The notes under the pieces are model-generated. The model did not search any database and was not told the DNA's origin. It saw only the letters and a list, made by a program, of their open reading frames with translations. Made by a program: the position numbers and the translations under genes. Shown here piece after piece: positions 1 through 6,876 of a stretch of DNA of 7,695 nucleotides. The stretch covers positions 1-7,695 of the forward strand of contig CALAZQ010000318.1 of the NCBI GenBank assembly GCA_937926325.1, given 5' to 3'. Position 1 is the stretch's first letter, and every line of letters starts with the position of its first letter. This DNA comes from an uncultured Planctomycetaceae bacterium. Its GTDB lineage: Bacteria; Planctomycetota; Planctomycetia; Pirellulales; UBA1268.

Positions 1-227
1 CGTGAACGGCAGAAAAAGCTGAGAAAGAGCGGGCCCTTGCGGACAATTCTGCCATCGGCGCAAACCGCTTCCGAATCGCCTTCAATGCGGCTGCGCGATC
101 GAGCGTCGCGAAGGGCGGGGCACCGGCTCTCAGCGGTGATGAATGTCGAGCATGGGCTGGGAAACTCGTGCAACCCCACACCGGATGATCTGCCGATGAA
201 GAAGGCAGAGATTGGATCGGGACATAT

Positions 228-281
228 CGAAGGCTCCACAGGGCAACCAAGACCAAAGCCTTCCGAAGGCTCGCGTAGAAT
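228..281 (+). promoter_or_regulatory. Candidate operator/promoter region of the decarboxylase gene
   Basis: A perfect inverted repeat AGCCTTC-C-GAAGGCT lies at 257-271. The 9-mer CGAAGGCTC occurs twice as a direct repeat, at 228-236 and 264-272, so the second copy overlaps the right arm of the palindrome. A TAGAAT hexamer at 276-281 resembles a -10 box, but nothing like a good -35 box stands 16-18 bases before it. The arrangement fits a regulator-binding site about 90 bp before the start codon. It could equally be a small RNA hairpin in the leader or chance. No regulator gene is visible in the window. Confidence 0.3.
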
Positions 282-349
282 ACCACTGCGTGGAGGGCCA
301 GCGTGCTCCGCATGGTGGCGGGCTTTCTCGCGATGTTTTCCGGGCATCT

Positions 350-353
350 GGAG
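350..353 (+). promoter_or_regulatory. Ribosome binding site of the decarboxylase gene
   Basis: GGAG is followed by an 8-base spacer and then ATG at 362. An in-frame TGA at 356-358 lies just before this ATG, so translation cannot begin further upstream; the motif and the stop together fix the start. Confidence 0.75.
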
Positions 354-361
354 AGTGACGA

Positions 362-2041
362 ATGGCCAATGCAACACCTGGCACGCAGCTGCTTTCTCAA
401 GAAGACCAGGCGAGGCTCGATGCACTCGAGCAGATGCTCGAGCATGAGTCGGCGCACTTCCTTGGCTACCCATGCAACCGAAACTTTGACTACTCAGCGC
501 TCAACCGCTTCTTGGCCTTTCCCATCAACAACGTTGGGGATCCCTATGTGGCCAGCAACTACCACCTTCAAACACATGCCTTCGAGCGGGAAGTGCTCGC
601 CATCTTTGAACAGCTCACAGAAGCTCCTGTTGGCGAGACCTGGGGCTATGTGACGAACGGCGGTACGGAGGGAAACCACTACGGGCTCTTCCTCGCCCGC
701 GAACTCTATCCGTCGGGAGTTGTCTACTACTCGCAAGACGCCCACTACTCGATTGGGAAAGTGCTGAGGTGTCTTGGGCTCCCGAGCATCATGGTTCGTT
801 CGCGGCCAGACGGCAGTATGGATATCGATGATCTCCGCGAGACTCTGCGGATCCATCGGAATGTGCCGCCGATCATCTGTGCGACCATCGGCACAACGAT
901 GAAAGGAGCAGTCGACGACATCGCCGCGATTCGTGGGCTGTTTGACGAGTTTGCGCTTGAGCGGCACTACGTGCATGCCGATGCAGCGCTCAGCGGCATG
1001 ATTCTACCGTTTGTGGAGAACCCACCTGCCTGGAACTTTGCCGCTGGCATCGACAGCATCGCGATTAGCGGCCACAAGATGATTGGTTCACCGATTCCCT
1101 GCGGCGTTGTGCTGGCGAAGAAAAGCACTGTGGAGCGGATCGCCAACGGAGTGGAATACATCGGAACTCTCGACACCACGCTCAGTGGTTCGCGGAATGG
1201 CCACACGCCGCTGTTTCTCTGGTATGCGTTTCGAACAGTTGGCCTCGCTGGCTTTCGCTCCATCATCCCAGGCTGCCTTGAGATGGCCGACTATGCCGTG
1301 GGCAAACTTGCTGAACTTGGGCGGTCTCCTTGGCGGCATGCCTATTCCAACACGGTGGTCTTTGACCGTCCGGCGCCCGCAGTGACCAGTCGGTGGCAGC
1401 TGGCCTGCCAGGGTGGGCTCTCGCACGTGATCACGATGCCGCATGTGACTCGATCACAGATTGATGCGCTCGTTTCCGATATGCAACAGAAAGTAGAAGC
1501 CGGGCCTTCGGTGATGGCTGCTGCTCAGCCCGTTGAGCCGCATGCTGGTGATGACGATGCGATTGTGCTCGTTGGCACGGGGGAGGAGGATCTCCTGGAG
1601 CAGGTGTCGCATGCGTTGGCGGAGGAAAACATTTCGATTGACGAACTCACGGCCGTCTCTGTTGACGAAGGAAGCGTGGTCCGGGTGCTGGTCAGCGACC
1701 GACAACGTGCCCTCCGAATCCTCAACGAGGCCGTTGATGCGGGACGCGATTACGGCCGGCGATCTGCGATGGCGGGGGAAAGGGCTGCTGATCTTCTCAG
1801 CCGTGTGGACTACCAGCAGGCCGCCACGGATGCTGTGCTTGTTCGGCTCGATGACCAGGTTGGGGAGTTTGCTCGTCTGGCCCACCGCTGCCATGAAGCC
1901 GGAATTCCCCTGCGGACAGTTCGCATTCTCTGGCGGGGCAAGCGATCGGCCATCGCCGAACTGACAAGCGTTGAGGCCGAAAAGCTCCAGTCGCTGTTGG
2001 CTGATCGTGTGATTCTCAAGGAGACAACGCCTGCAGGCTGA
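362..2041 (+). CDS. hdc: PLP-dependent histidine (or serine) decarboxylase with C-terminal tandem ACT domains
   Basis: The 559-residue protein is a cytosolic group II pyridoxal-phosphate amino-acid decarboxylase. Residues 1 to about 382 match the bacterial histidine decarboxylase fold: NGGTEGN at 99-105, HYS with the cofactor-stacking His at 128, HADAALSG with the PLP-binding Asp at 207, and SGHKMIGSPIPCG with the Schiff-base Lys at 239. The 32-residue Asp-to-Lys spacing equals that I recall for Morganella HDC. The later SRNGHTPLFLWY and RWQLACQG segments are also close to plant serine decarboxylases, so the product could be histamine or ethanolamine; histidine is the conventional call. Family members of this type are usually near 380 residues. 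After an Ala/Pro linker (about 383-397), residues about 400-466 and 490-555 each read as a beta-alpha-beta-beta-alpha-beta ACT domain, a fold that typically binds amino acids and controls enzymes allosterically. An in-frame TGA at 356-358 and GGAG at 350-353 fix the start. It stands alone on its strand, facing the YhaN gene. Sampled GC (about 58%) is below its neighbours (65-75%). Confidence 0.92.
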   Translation: MANATPGTQLLSQEDQARLDALEQMLEHESAHFLGYPCNRNFDYSALNRFLAFPINNVGDPYVASNYHLQTHAFEREVLAIFEQLTEAPVGETWGYVTNGGTEGNHYGLFLARELYPSGVVYYSQDAHYSIGKVLRCLGLPSIMVRSRPDGSMDIDDLRETLRIHRNVPPIICATIGTTMKGAVDDIAAIRGLFDEFALERHYVHADAALSGMILPFVENPPAWNFAAGIDSIAISGHKMIGSPIPCGVVLAKKSTVERIANGVEYIGTLDTTLSGSRNGHTPLFLWYAFRTVGLAGFRSIIPGCLEMADYAVGKLAELGRSPWRHAYSNTVVFDRPAPAVTSRWQLACQGGLSHVITMPHVTRSQIDALVSDMQQKVEAGPSVMAAAQPVEPHAGDDDAIVLVGTGEEDLLEQVSHALAEENISIDELTAVSVDEGSVVRVLVSDRQRALRILNEAVDAGRDYGRRSAMAGERAADLLSRVDYQQAATDAVLVRLDDQVGEFARLAHRCHEAGIPLRTVRILWRGKRSAIAELTSVEAEKLQSLLADRVILKETTPAG

Positions 2042-2221
2042 TCGTGCTGGTGTGTCGGATCAGCGGAGACTAACTTAAGAACTGGTACCAAACCTGGGGG
2101 CAGGTCATCGTCTGCGATGTGCCAGCGGTGATGTCTGAGAGCTTGGTTGCGAATGGCACGAAGTTCCAGGCAGTTCCTGCCCGCGCGAGCCGAGCCGCCG
2201 AAGCGTTCTGTGCCGGGAATG
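2042..2221. terminator. Convergent intergenic spacer with weak hairpins, possible bidirectional terminator
   Basis: The spacer separates two converging genes, so termination from both sides is expected here. Two short hairpins are visible: ACCTG-GGGG-CAGGT at 2092-2105, and GGCAG-TTC-CTGCC at 2169-2181, about 40 bases past the YhaN stop. Read on the - strand the first is followed by only a short TT, and neither has a real T-run, so they are not classical intrinsic terminators. An 8-bp palindrome TGGTACCA also lies at about 2083-2090. No gene is supported in this stretch. Confidence 0.3.
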
Positions 2222-5200
2222 TCAGCGGCGGCGTGGTCGACCGCCCCTGCCCGACCCGAAGAAATACTCTTCGGCCGGCCAGGGCTTGCGGGCGGGCTTC
2301 GCTGTGGCCGTCTGAGCAACCGCCGGCCGCGCGGGGGCGGCGAGCCGCTGCGGCGTGGGGCCGAGATACCGTACGGTCGCCTTGGATTCCTCGAACAGTG
2401 CCGCCACATGAGCGTGGCAGGTGAGCACCAGCATCTGCCGGTCGCCGGCCTGGTCAGCCATGAAGGCCACCAGCGTCCGGGCTGCGGCCCGGGCCCGGGT
2501 GTCGTCAAAGTTGACGAGCGCATCGTCCATCACGACCGGCAGCACGATGCCGTGCTCGTGCAGGCTGCGGACCAGGGCGAGCCGCAGCGCCAGAAAGACC
2601 TGCTCACGGGTGCCCCGGCTCAGACGCTCCGGGTTCCAGACCGTGCCGGCTGCATCGTGGACATCGAGCCTCGGCTCATCGACGGCCGTCGTGATTCGGG
2701 TGTAACGGCCCTCCGTCAGCTGCTTGAGCCAGTGCGAGGCCTCTTGGAGTGCCGCCGGCTGATGGTGCCGGGCGACCTCGGCCCGGGTGGTCTCCAACAG
2801 GTCGTGGGTGCGGTGGAGCAGTCGCAGCCGTCGCTGATGGGCGGCAATCGACGCCTCGAGCTGGGCCAGTTGGCGTTGCTGTGGCTCCCGCTCGTCGTCG
2901 ACCTCGGCCAACGCAATTCGCTCGGCCAGCTGGTCGAGCCGTTGCCGGCAGCTGGCGAGTGTCGTCTGCAACTCGGCGGTGGCGGCCTCGGCGTCGGCCA
3001 GCCGCTGCTCAAGCGAAACCTCGTCCTGCTCGCCGAGCCAGTCATCGAGCAGGTCGGGTTCGGCAAACCGGGCCCGCGCGTCGAGCCAGCTTCGTTCGGC
3101 GACGGCCACATCTCGCTCGAGCTGTTCAAAGGCCGGCCGCCGATCGACTCGGGCCAGAAAGTCTTCTTCAGTGGTCACTTCCCACCGCTCCAGCCAGGCC
3201 TGCAGGCTGCGGTCGCAGGCCCGGAGCTGGCGGACGGCCTGCCGGTGCCGCAGCCGGGCCCGATCGAGCTTCCGGGCCAGGGACTGTCGCTGGTCGTGAA
3301 GGCGACGCTGCTGATCGAGCAGTTCGTCAAGCTGCTGCAGATGGTCCAGTGGCGTGTTCTCGGGGACGAGGTTGCACTCCACCATCACGGCATCGATGCG
3401 GCGGGCGGCGGCTGCGAGTTCCTCCCGTTTCTGCCGGGCTTCGTCCGAGAGCCGACGCCGGTCGTCATCGAGCGCCAGCAGTTCGTGACGATGGGTGCCG
3501 ATCCGCCAGACCTCAGCCGGGCTGAGCGTGGCCGGCAGCCCCCGCTGCTCGAGCGACTTCTTCCACCGGGACACCGCTGCCTTGCGGCGACCGATGGCCC
3601 GTTTCAAGCCCTGCCGGGCGGCCTCCAGCCGTTCGTTGAAGACCGGCAGGGTGCCCTCGCGACCGGCCAGCTGTTCCAGCCGGGCAATCTCGGCGTCGGC
3701 CTGGGCCGCCCGTCGTTCCAGGTCGCCACCAGGGTCGAACCGTGGGGCCTCATCTGGAGCCGCCACCGCCAGCTGCCGGGCCGCCTGGGCGATCGTCTTG
3801 TCGAGGGCCTCGCACTGGGTCACCGCCTCGGCCTGCTGCTTGCGGGCCAGGTCATGCTGCCGTCGCAGTTCTTCCAGCCGATTGCCCGCCGACTTGTCGA
3901 GCGTCCAGGTCATCACCGAGGCCACGCCGGTGCCCGCCAGCCCAAGCGCCGCGATCACATAAGCCAGTGGTCCGGTGACCACCGCCGGCAGCAGCAGCCC
4001 CGACAACAGCATGCCGGCACCGACGACAAAGACACCACCAAGGCCGAGCAGCCAGTTCATCGGCAGCACCTGGCCCTCCAATTGCCGGCCCATTTCTCGT
4101 TCCAGCTGCGCGGTGGTTGCCTGCAGCTCTTCGACCCTCTTGCCGACAGTCATTCGCTTGCGGGCCGCGGTCGCCTGCTCGGTGGCCGCCTCAATGGCGG
4201 CGGTCAGGCTCAGCCCACCCAGCGCCGCCTCGGCCCCCTGGACGCGGCCCTCGGCCTGCTCCAGTCGCTTCTTGGCGCGGGTCACCCGGGTGCGGGCCTT
4301 TGCCACGGCACGGGAGGCGGCCTTGCACCGTCGGGCCCGATTCCGCAGGGGGCCGAAGGAAAGGGACAGCCCCTCCGGCAGCAGCACGCCGAGCCCGTCG
4401 TCGAAGGAATCGACCTGATCGACCTGAACCAGTTTGGCGAGGCCGCAGAGGCCAACCTGCTCACCGAACCGCCGGGCCGCCAGGCGGGCATGGGCCTCCG
4501 CCCGGCTGGCATCGGCCACCAGCCGTTCCAGCTGCGGACGTTCGTCGTTGAGGGCCGAGATGGCCGATCGCTTCTCCCAGATCACCGACTCGGCCGGCAG
4601 ATCGGCCAGCTCCCGAGCCAGCCGCCGCCGCTCCTGCCGCCGCTTTTCGGCGAGCCGGGCGGCCCGCCGCCGCGCTTTCACATCCTGCCGCCAGCCGTCG
4701 TAGTCGGGGTGAACCAGCGTCACCAGTTTGAGGGCTTCAAGTTCCGCGGAGAGTCGCTGCCAGGTGCCGTGACATTCTCCGGCCGGCACGGCCGCCCGCA
4801 CCAATCCCTCTGCTCGCCGCGCGCGATCGACCGCTGCTGCCAGGCCCTCGGCCTCCCGTTCGAGCCGGGCCTGCTCGACGAAGAGGTCCCCAATCGTGGC
4901 GGCCACCCCCGTCTCGATTGCCTCGCGGAGTTCCTGCCGCTGCCGCTCGAGCGTCGTGAGTGGCGGCTCATCGGTGGTGTCGTCCCCCTGCTCGAGCCGG
5001 GCAATCGCGTCTTTTATGTGCTTCAGCGTGCCCGCCACCCGCGAGCGGTCGAGGCCGTTGGCCAACTCGTAGAGCCGACTGCCGCAGCCTTCCGGCTCAA
5101 GCGTTCGCAGTTCATGCAGCTCGTCGAGCCCGAAGGCCATGACGTTGGTGAAGGTGGCCTCGTCGATGTCTCCGACCAGATCCTGCAGGTAGATCCGCTG

Positions 5201-5599
5201 ATCGGCATCACGGTGGTCATCGAGCCGCTCGATGGTGACCAGGTCGCCCTCGTCGCCTCCGAGGCCGACGATGCCGTCCTCATAGCTGGCCCGGGTGAGG
5301 CCGGCGATGTCGGGGCCTTCGTGCCGCCGTTCAATCAGGAACCTGTGCCGCTCGCGGTCGCCCCGCGGCCCCCGGCCGATGGCCACCACCAGCCGTCCGC
5401 TGCAGGGACGTTGCGGGTCGAGCACGCCCCGGCGGAAGAGCCCCTCAAAGCCAAAGAAAATTGCCCGGACAAATTCCAGCAAGGAGGTCTTGCCGATTTC
5501 GTTGGTGCCGTGCAGCACCTGCACGCCCCGGTCGAGCCCGTCGATGGTGACATCCTCGAGCCCGCCGAACCGTTCGATTTCCAGCCGTTCAATATGCAT
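2222..5599 (-). CDS. yhaN: YhaN-family SMC/Rad50-like AAA ATPase
   Basis: This 1125-residue protein is an ABC/SMC-type ATPase of the YhaN (AAA_27) family, related to SbcC/Rad50, which pairs with a YhaO/SbcD phosphoesterase in DNA end processing. The N-terminal half-site opens with IERLEIERFGGLEDVTI and carries Walker A GTNEIGKTS at 31-39 (Lys37). The C-terminal half has the family signature LSRGTREQ at 993-1000, Walker B VVMDD with Asp1025-Asp1026, D-loop VNFDD just after, and a switch His in LTCH (His1062). Long Arg/Glu/Leu-rich coiled coils fill about 170-510 and 570-960. Between them two hydrophobic spans, about 517-541 and 545-565, form a helical hairpin in the place where SbcC/Rad50 has its hook; YhaN proteins commonly have this and may be membrane-tethered. 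Residues about 1079-1125 form a Pro/Ala-rich tail ending in RGGRPRRR. GGAG at 5608-5611 supports the start. The stop of the upstream YhaO-like gene is 19 bp away, implying co-transcription. All ATPase motifs are intact. Confidence 0.95.
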   Translation of the reverse strand: MHIERLEIERFGGLEDVTIDGLDRGVQVLHGTNEIGKTSLLEFVRAIFFGFEGLFRRGVLDPQRPCSGRLVVAIGRGPRGDRERHRFLIERRHEGPDIAGLTRASYEDGIVGLGGDEGDLVTIERLDDHRDADQRIYLQDLVGDIDEATFTNVMAFGLDELHELRTLEPEGCGSRLYELANGLDRSRVAGTLKHIKDAIARLEQGDDTTDEPPLTTLERQRQELREAIETGVAATIGDLFVEQARLEREAEGLAAAVDRARRAEGLVRAAVPAGECHGTWQRLSAELEALKLVTLVHPDYDGWRQDVKARRRAARLAEKRRQERRRLARELADLPAESVIWEKRSAISALNDERPQLERLVADASRAEAHARLAARRFGEQVGLCGLAKLVQVDQVDSFDDGLGVLLPEGLSLSFGPLRNRARRCKAASRAVAKARTRVTRAKKRLEQAEGRVQGAEAALGGLSLTAAIEAATEQATAARKRMTVGKRVEELQATTAQLEREMGRQLEGQVLPMNWLLGLGGVFVVGAGMLLSGLLLPAVVTGPLAYVIAALGLAGTGVASVMTWTLDKSAGNRLEELRRQHDLARKQQAEAVTQCEALDKTIAQAARQLAVAAPDEAPRFDPGGDLERRAAQADAEIARLEQLAGREGTLPVFNERLEAARQGLKRAIGRRKAAVSRWKKSLEQRGLPATLSPAEVWRIGTHRHELLALDDDRRRLSDEARQKREELAAAARRIDAVMVECNLVPENTPLDHLQQLDELLDQQRRLHDQRQSLARKLDRARLRHRQAVRQLRACDRSLQAWLERWEVTTEEDFLARVDRRPAFEQLERDVAVAERSWLDARARFAEPDLLDDWLGEQDEVSLEQRLADAEAATAELQTTLASCRQRLDQLAERIALAEVDDEREPQQRQLAQLEASIAAHQRRLRLLHRTHDLLETTRAEVARHHQPAALQEASHWLKQLTEGRYTRITTAVDEPRLDVHDAAGTVWNPERLSRGTREQVFLALRLALVRSLHEHGIVLPVVMDDALVNFDDTRARAAARTLVAFMADQAGDRQMLVLTCHAHVAALFEESKATVRYLGPTPQRLAAPARPAVAQTATAKPARKPWPAEEYFFGSGRGGRPRRR

Positions 5600-5607
5600 C
5601 GGCTTGT

Positions 5608-5611
5608 CTCC
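5608..5611 (-). promoter_or_regulatory. Ribosome binding site of the YhaN-family gene
   Basis: On the - strand GGAG is followed by an 8-base spacer and ATG at 5599-5597. It lies inside the 19-bp gap after the YhaO-like gene stop, consistent with coupled translation of the pair. Confidence 0.7.
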
Positions 5612-5618
5612 GCAAAGT

Positions 5619-6824
5619 TCAGTCTGCTGCCAGCAGTTCCAGGGCCAGCCAGGCGGCCTCCCGGTCGAGCGATCCGCTGTGGCCGGCGGCCTCTTGTTCG
5701 GTCACGATGTCGGCCAGGGCCGAGGTGAATGAGTTGCTCGCCCCGGGGCGGCCTCCGGAACGACTGTGGCCAAGAGGGGCGAGTGACTCATCAGCGTCGG
5801 CGGTCACCGCCTCACACCAGATGTCACCGGCCGCCGTGCGGCAGCGGTCGCGGAGCAGCCGCAGGGTCGCTTCGGCCGCCGTGCCAACTTCGATCCGGCG
5901 TTCGACGCTGGTGCCACAGGAAACCTGACAGTCCACCAGGGTCAGCGGGCGGGCAACAGCCGGTTGGGGGGGGGCAGCAGTGAGCGGCTCCAGGGCCCGC
6001 CAGAGGCTTTCAGCCAGCCTGGCATGATCGCCCTCGGCCGACTCGATGCAGATTGTTCGCCAGACGACGGCCGCCGCCGGCAGCGACTGCCAGCTGGCAA
6101 CCCCCGCGGCCGCCTCGGGCGGTGGGGCGGTGCTGGCAGCGTCAGCCACCGGGGGACGGTAGAGCCGCAGGCCATGGCAGCCATCGGGCAGCTGACGCTC
6201 TCGCGATCGGGGCTGGAGTGGAGGCAGCCAGAGGACGCCGGGCGGCAGGTCAGCGGTGCTGCGGCTGGCCCAAATCGCCAGGGTGTCAGGCCGGGCCAGC
6301 ACCGCCGGGGGCAACGTCTGACGGGCCGACCGGCCGAGTTCGGCCTCACAACCGATCAGCAGCCGTCGGTGCAGCGGGACGGGCGACTCGGCGGCGACCG
6401 CGCGTTCGGCGTCGGCCGGGCCGGCAATCGCCCAGAGTTCAACCGTGGCCGAGCGGATCGTCGCAGTCCAGGGGTTGACCGGCGTAGCGAAGCTGAGCCC
6501 CGCCGGTTCTCCGAGCATCCGCTGCACCTCGTGCGGCGCCGTCGGATTACTGGTGACCCAGACGGTTTCGCAGCCGTCGGCCGCCGCGTCAAGAATGAGC
6601 CGGCGGACCGCGATGACCTGGGCGGGGCTGGCCCGCAGTGAGTCGAGCACCTTGCCGCAGAGCACGACGCCCTGGGCCTCATGCTGCCGGGCCAGTTGGT
6701 AGACCTGCCGCAGGGCGGTCAGCGGGGCCTGCCGCAGCCGCTGGCTGAGTGGCTCGGCAAGGCCGTCCGGCACAGCAAGCGGGCGGTCAATAGCCGCATC
6801 GGCAGCGACAATCAGATCGAGCAT
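5619..6824 (-). CDS. YhaO/SbcD-like metallophosphoesterase homologue, probably catalytically inactive
   Basis: The 401-residue protein lies directly upstream of the YhaN gene, the usual place of YhaO. Its segments align in order by eye with YhaO/SbcD/Mre11, but the metal ligands are mostly gone. The opening LIVAADAAIDRPL (4-16) matches the family's AADLHLDRP: Asp9 remains but the His is Ala11. GDLFD has become GKVLD at 57-61 (Asp to Lys58). GNHD has become SNPT at 92-95. The later His of the family appears as Cys159 in LLIGCEAE, the GHxH region reads AIWASRST (183-190), and the PGSxQxRH loop reads PPLQPRS (201-207), again without His. The C-terminal part, about 230-401, has the length and strand/helix pattern of the YhaO cap domain. 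The frame is uninterrupted and about 400 residues, as in the family, so this is not a recent pseudogene; a retained structural partner for YhaN is the simplest reading. A GAGAGA site at 6831-6836 precedes the ATG by 6 bases. The alignment was made from memory; homology is likely, loss of activity is inferred. Confidence 0.75.
   Translation of the reverse strand: MLDLIVAADAAIDRPLAVPDGLAEPLSQRLRQAPLTALRQVYQLARQHEAQGVVLCGKVLDSLRASPAQVIAVRRLILDAAADGCETVWVTSNPTAPHEVQRMLGEPAGLSFATPVNPWTATIRSATVELWAIAGPADAERAVAAESPVPLHRRLLIGCEAELGRSARQTLPPAVLARPDTLAIWASRSTADLPPGVLWLPPLQPRSRERQLPDGCHGLRLYRPPVADAASTAPPPEAAAGVASWQSLPAAAVVWRTICIESAEGDHARLAESLWRALEPLTAAPPQPAVARPLTLVDCQVSCGTSVERRIEVGTAAEATLRLLRDRCRTAAGDIWCEAVTADADESLAPLGHSRSGGRPGASNSFTSALADIVTEQEAAGHSGSLDREAAWLALELLAAD
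5966..5974 (-). repeat. Nine-base poly-C tract inside the YhaO-like gene
   Basis: The coding strand carries nine consecutive C, spanning an Ala-Pro-Pro-Gln stretch near residue 284. Homopolymers of this length can slip during replication and shift the frame. The downstream frame stays open for about 115 codons in the reading given here, so this copy is in frame. Confidence 0.8.
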
Positions 6825-6830
6825 GGGCGG

Positions 6831-6836
6831 TCTCTC
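6831..6836 (-). promoter_or_regulatory. Weak ribosome binding site of the YhaO-like gene
   Basis: GAGAGA on the - strand lies 6 bases before the ATG at 6824-6822. It is a partial Shine-Dalgarno match, but the only one near this start, and the protein begins at once with the family's first motif, which supports the start. Confidence 0.55.
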
Positions 6837-6876
6837 GTCACTTCGAAGATGGGACGACGGCGTCGGGCCCAGGCTT

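Larger units (their letters stand above)
1..361. other. Leader region upstream of the decarboxylase, no convincing gene
   Basis: I see no gene with recognisable protein character here. One + frame is open from base 1 to 447, but its translation is rich in Arg, Ser and Pro, resembles no family I know and overlaps the decarboxylase start out of frame. One - frame is open from about 313 to the left edge; an ATG at 55-53 could begin a gene leaving the window, but only 18 codons would be visible and no good ribosome site precedes it. Another + frame ends in TGA at 20-22 and could be the last codons of an upstream gene. The region holds small inverted repeats: CACCG/CGGTG arms at 121-125 and 134-138, TCTGCC/GGCAGA arms at 189-194 and 204-209, and a 15-bp palindrome at 257-271. 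I could not match these to a known riboswitch class. Confidence 0.5.

Noticed and set aside
100..250. Possible riboswitch in the decarboxylase leader
   Set aside because: Small hairpins exist, but I found no conserved boxes of the cobalamin, SAM, TPP, glycine, lysine or c-di-GMP classes.
37..447. A 136-codon + strand frame across the leader and the decarboxylase start
   Set aside because: The translation is Arg/Ser/Pro-rich with no recognisable motif, and its end overlaps the well-supported decarboxylase out of frame.
303..653. A GTG-started frame MLRMVAGFLAMFSG... just before the decarboxylase, considered as a leader peptide
   Set aside because: It runs on for 116 codons through the decarboxylase in another frame instead of ending early, and has no good ribosome site.
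1810..2523. A 237-codon - strand frame spanning the convergent spacer
   Set aside because: It overlaps both real genes out of frame, and its translation is Arg/Pro/Ser-rich shadow sequence.
2147..5728. A 1193-codon open frame on the + strand opposite the YhaN gene
   Set aside because: Its codons are exactly in register with the - strand codons, so + strand stops would need TTA, CTA or TCA in the YhaN gene, which are rare in GC-rich coding DNA. The - strand protein has full ATPase motifs; the + translation is Pro/Gly/Gln/Arg-rich without any family character.
5964..6641. A 225-codon + strand frame opposite the YhaO-like gene
   Set aside because: It is Gly/Arg/Gln-rich without motifs, while the - strand product keeps the metallophosphoesterase segment order.
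5619..6824. Calling the YhaO-like gene a decayed pseudogene
   Set aside because: There are no stops or frameshifts, the length is normal for the family, and the reading frame stays tightly spaced with the YhaN gene; loss of catalytic residues alone points to a pseudoenzyme.
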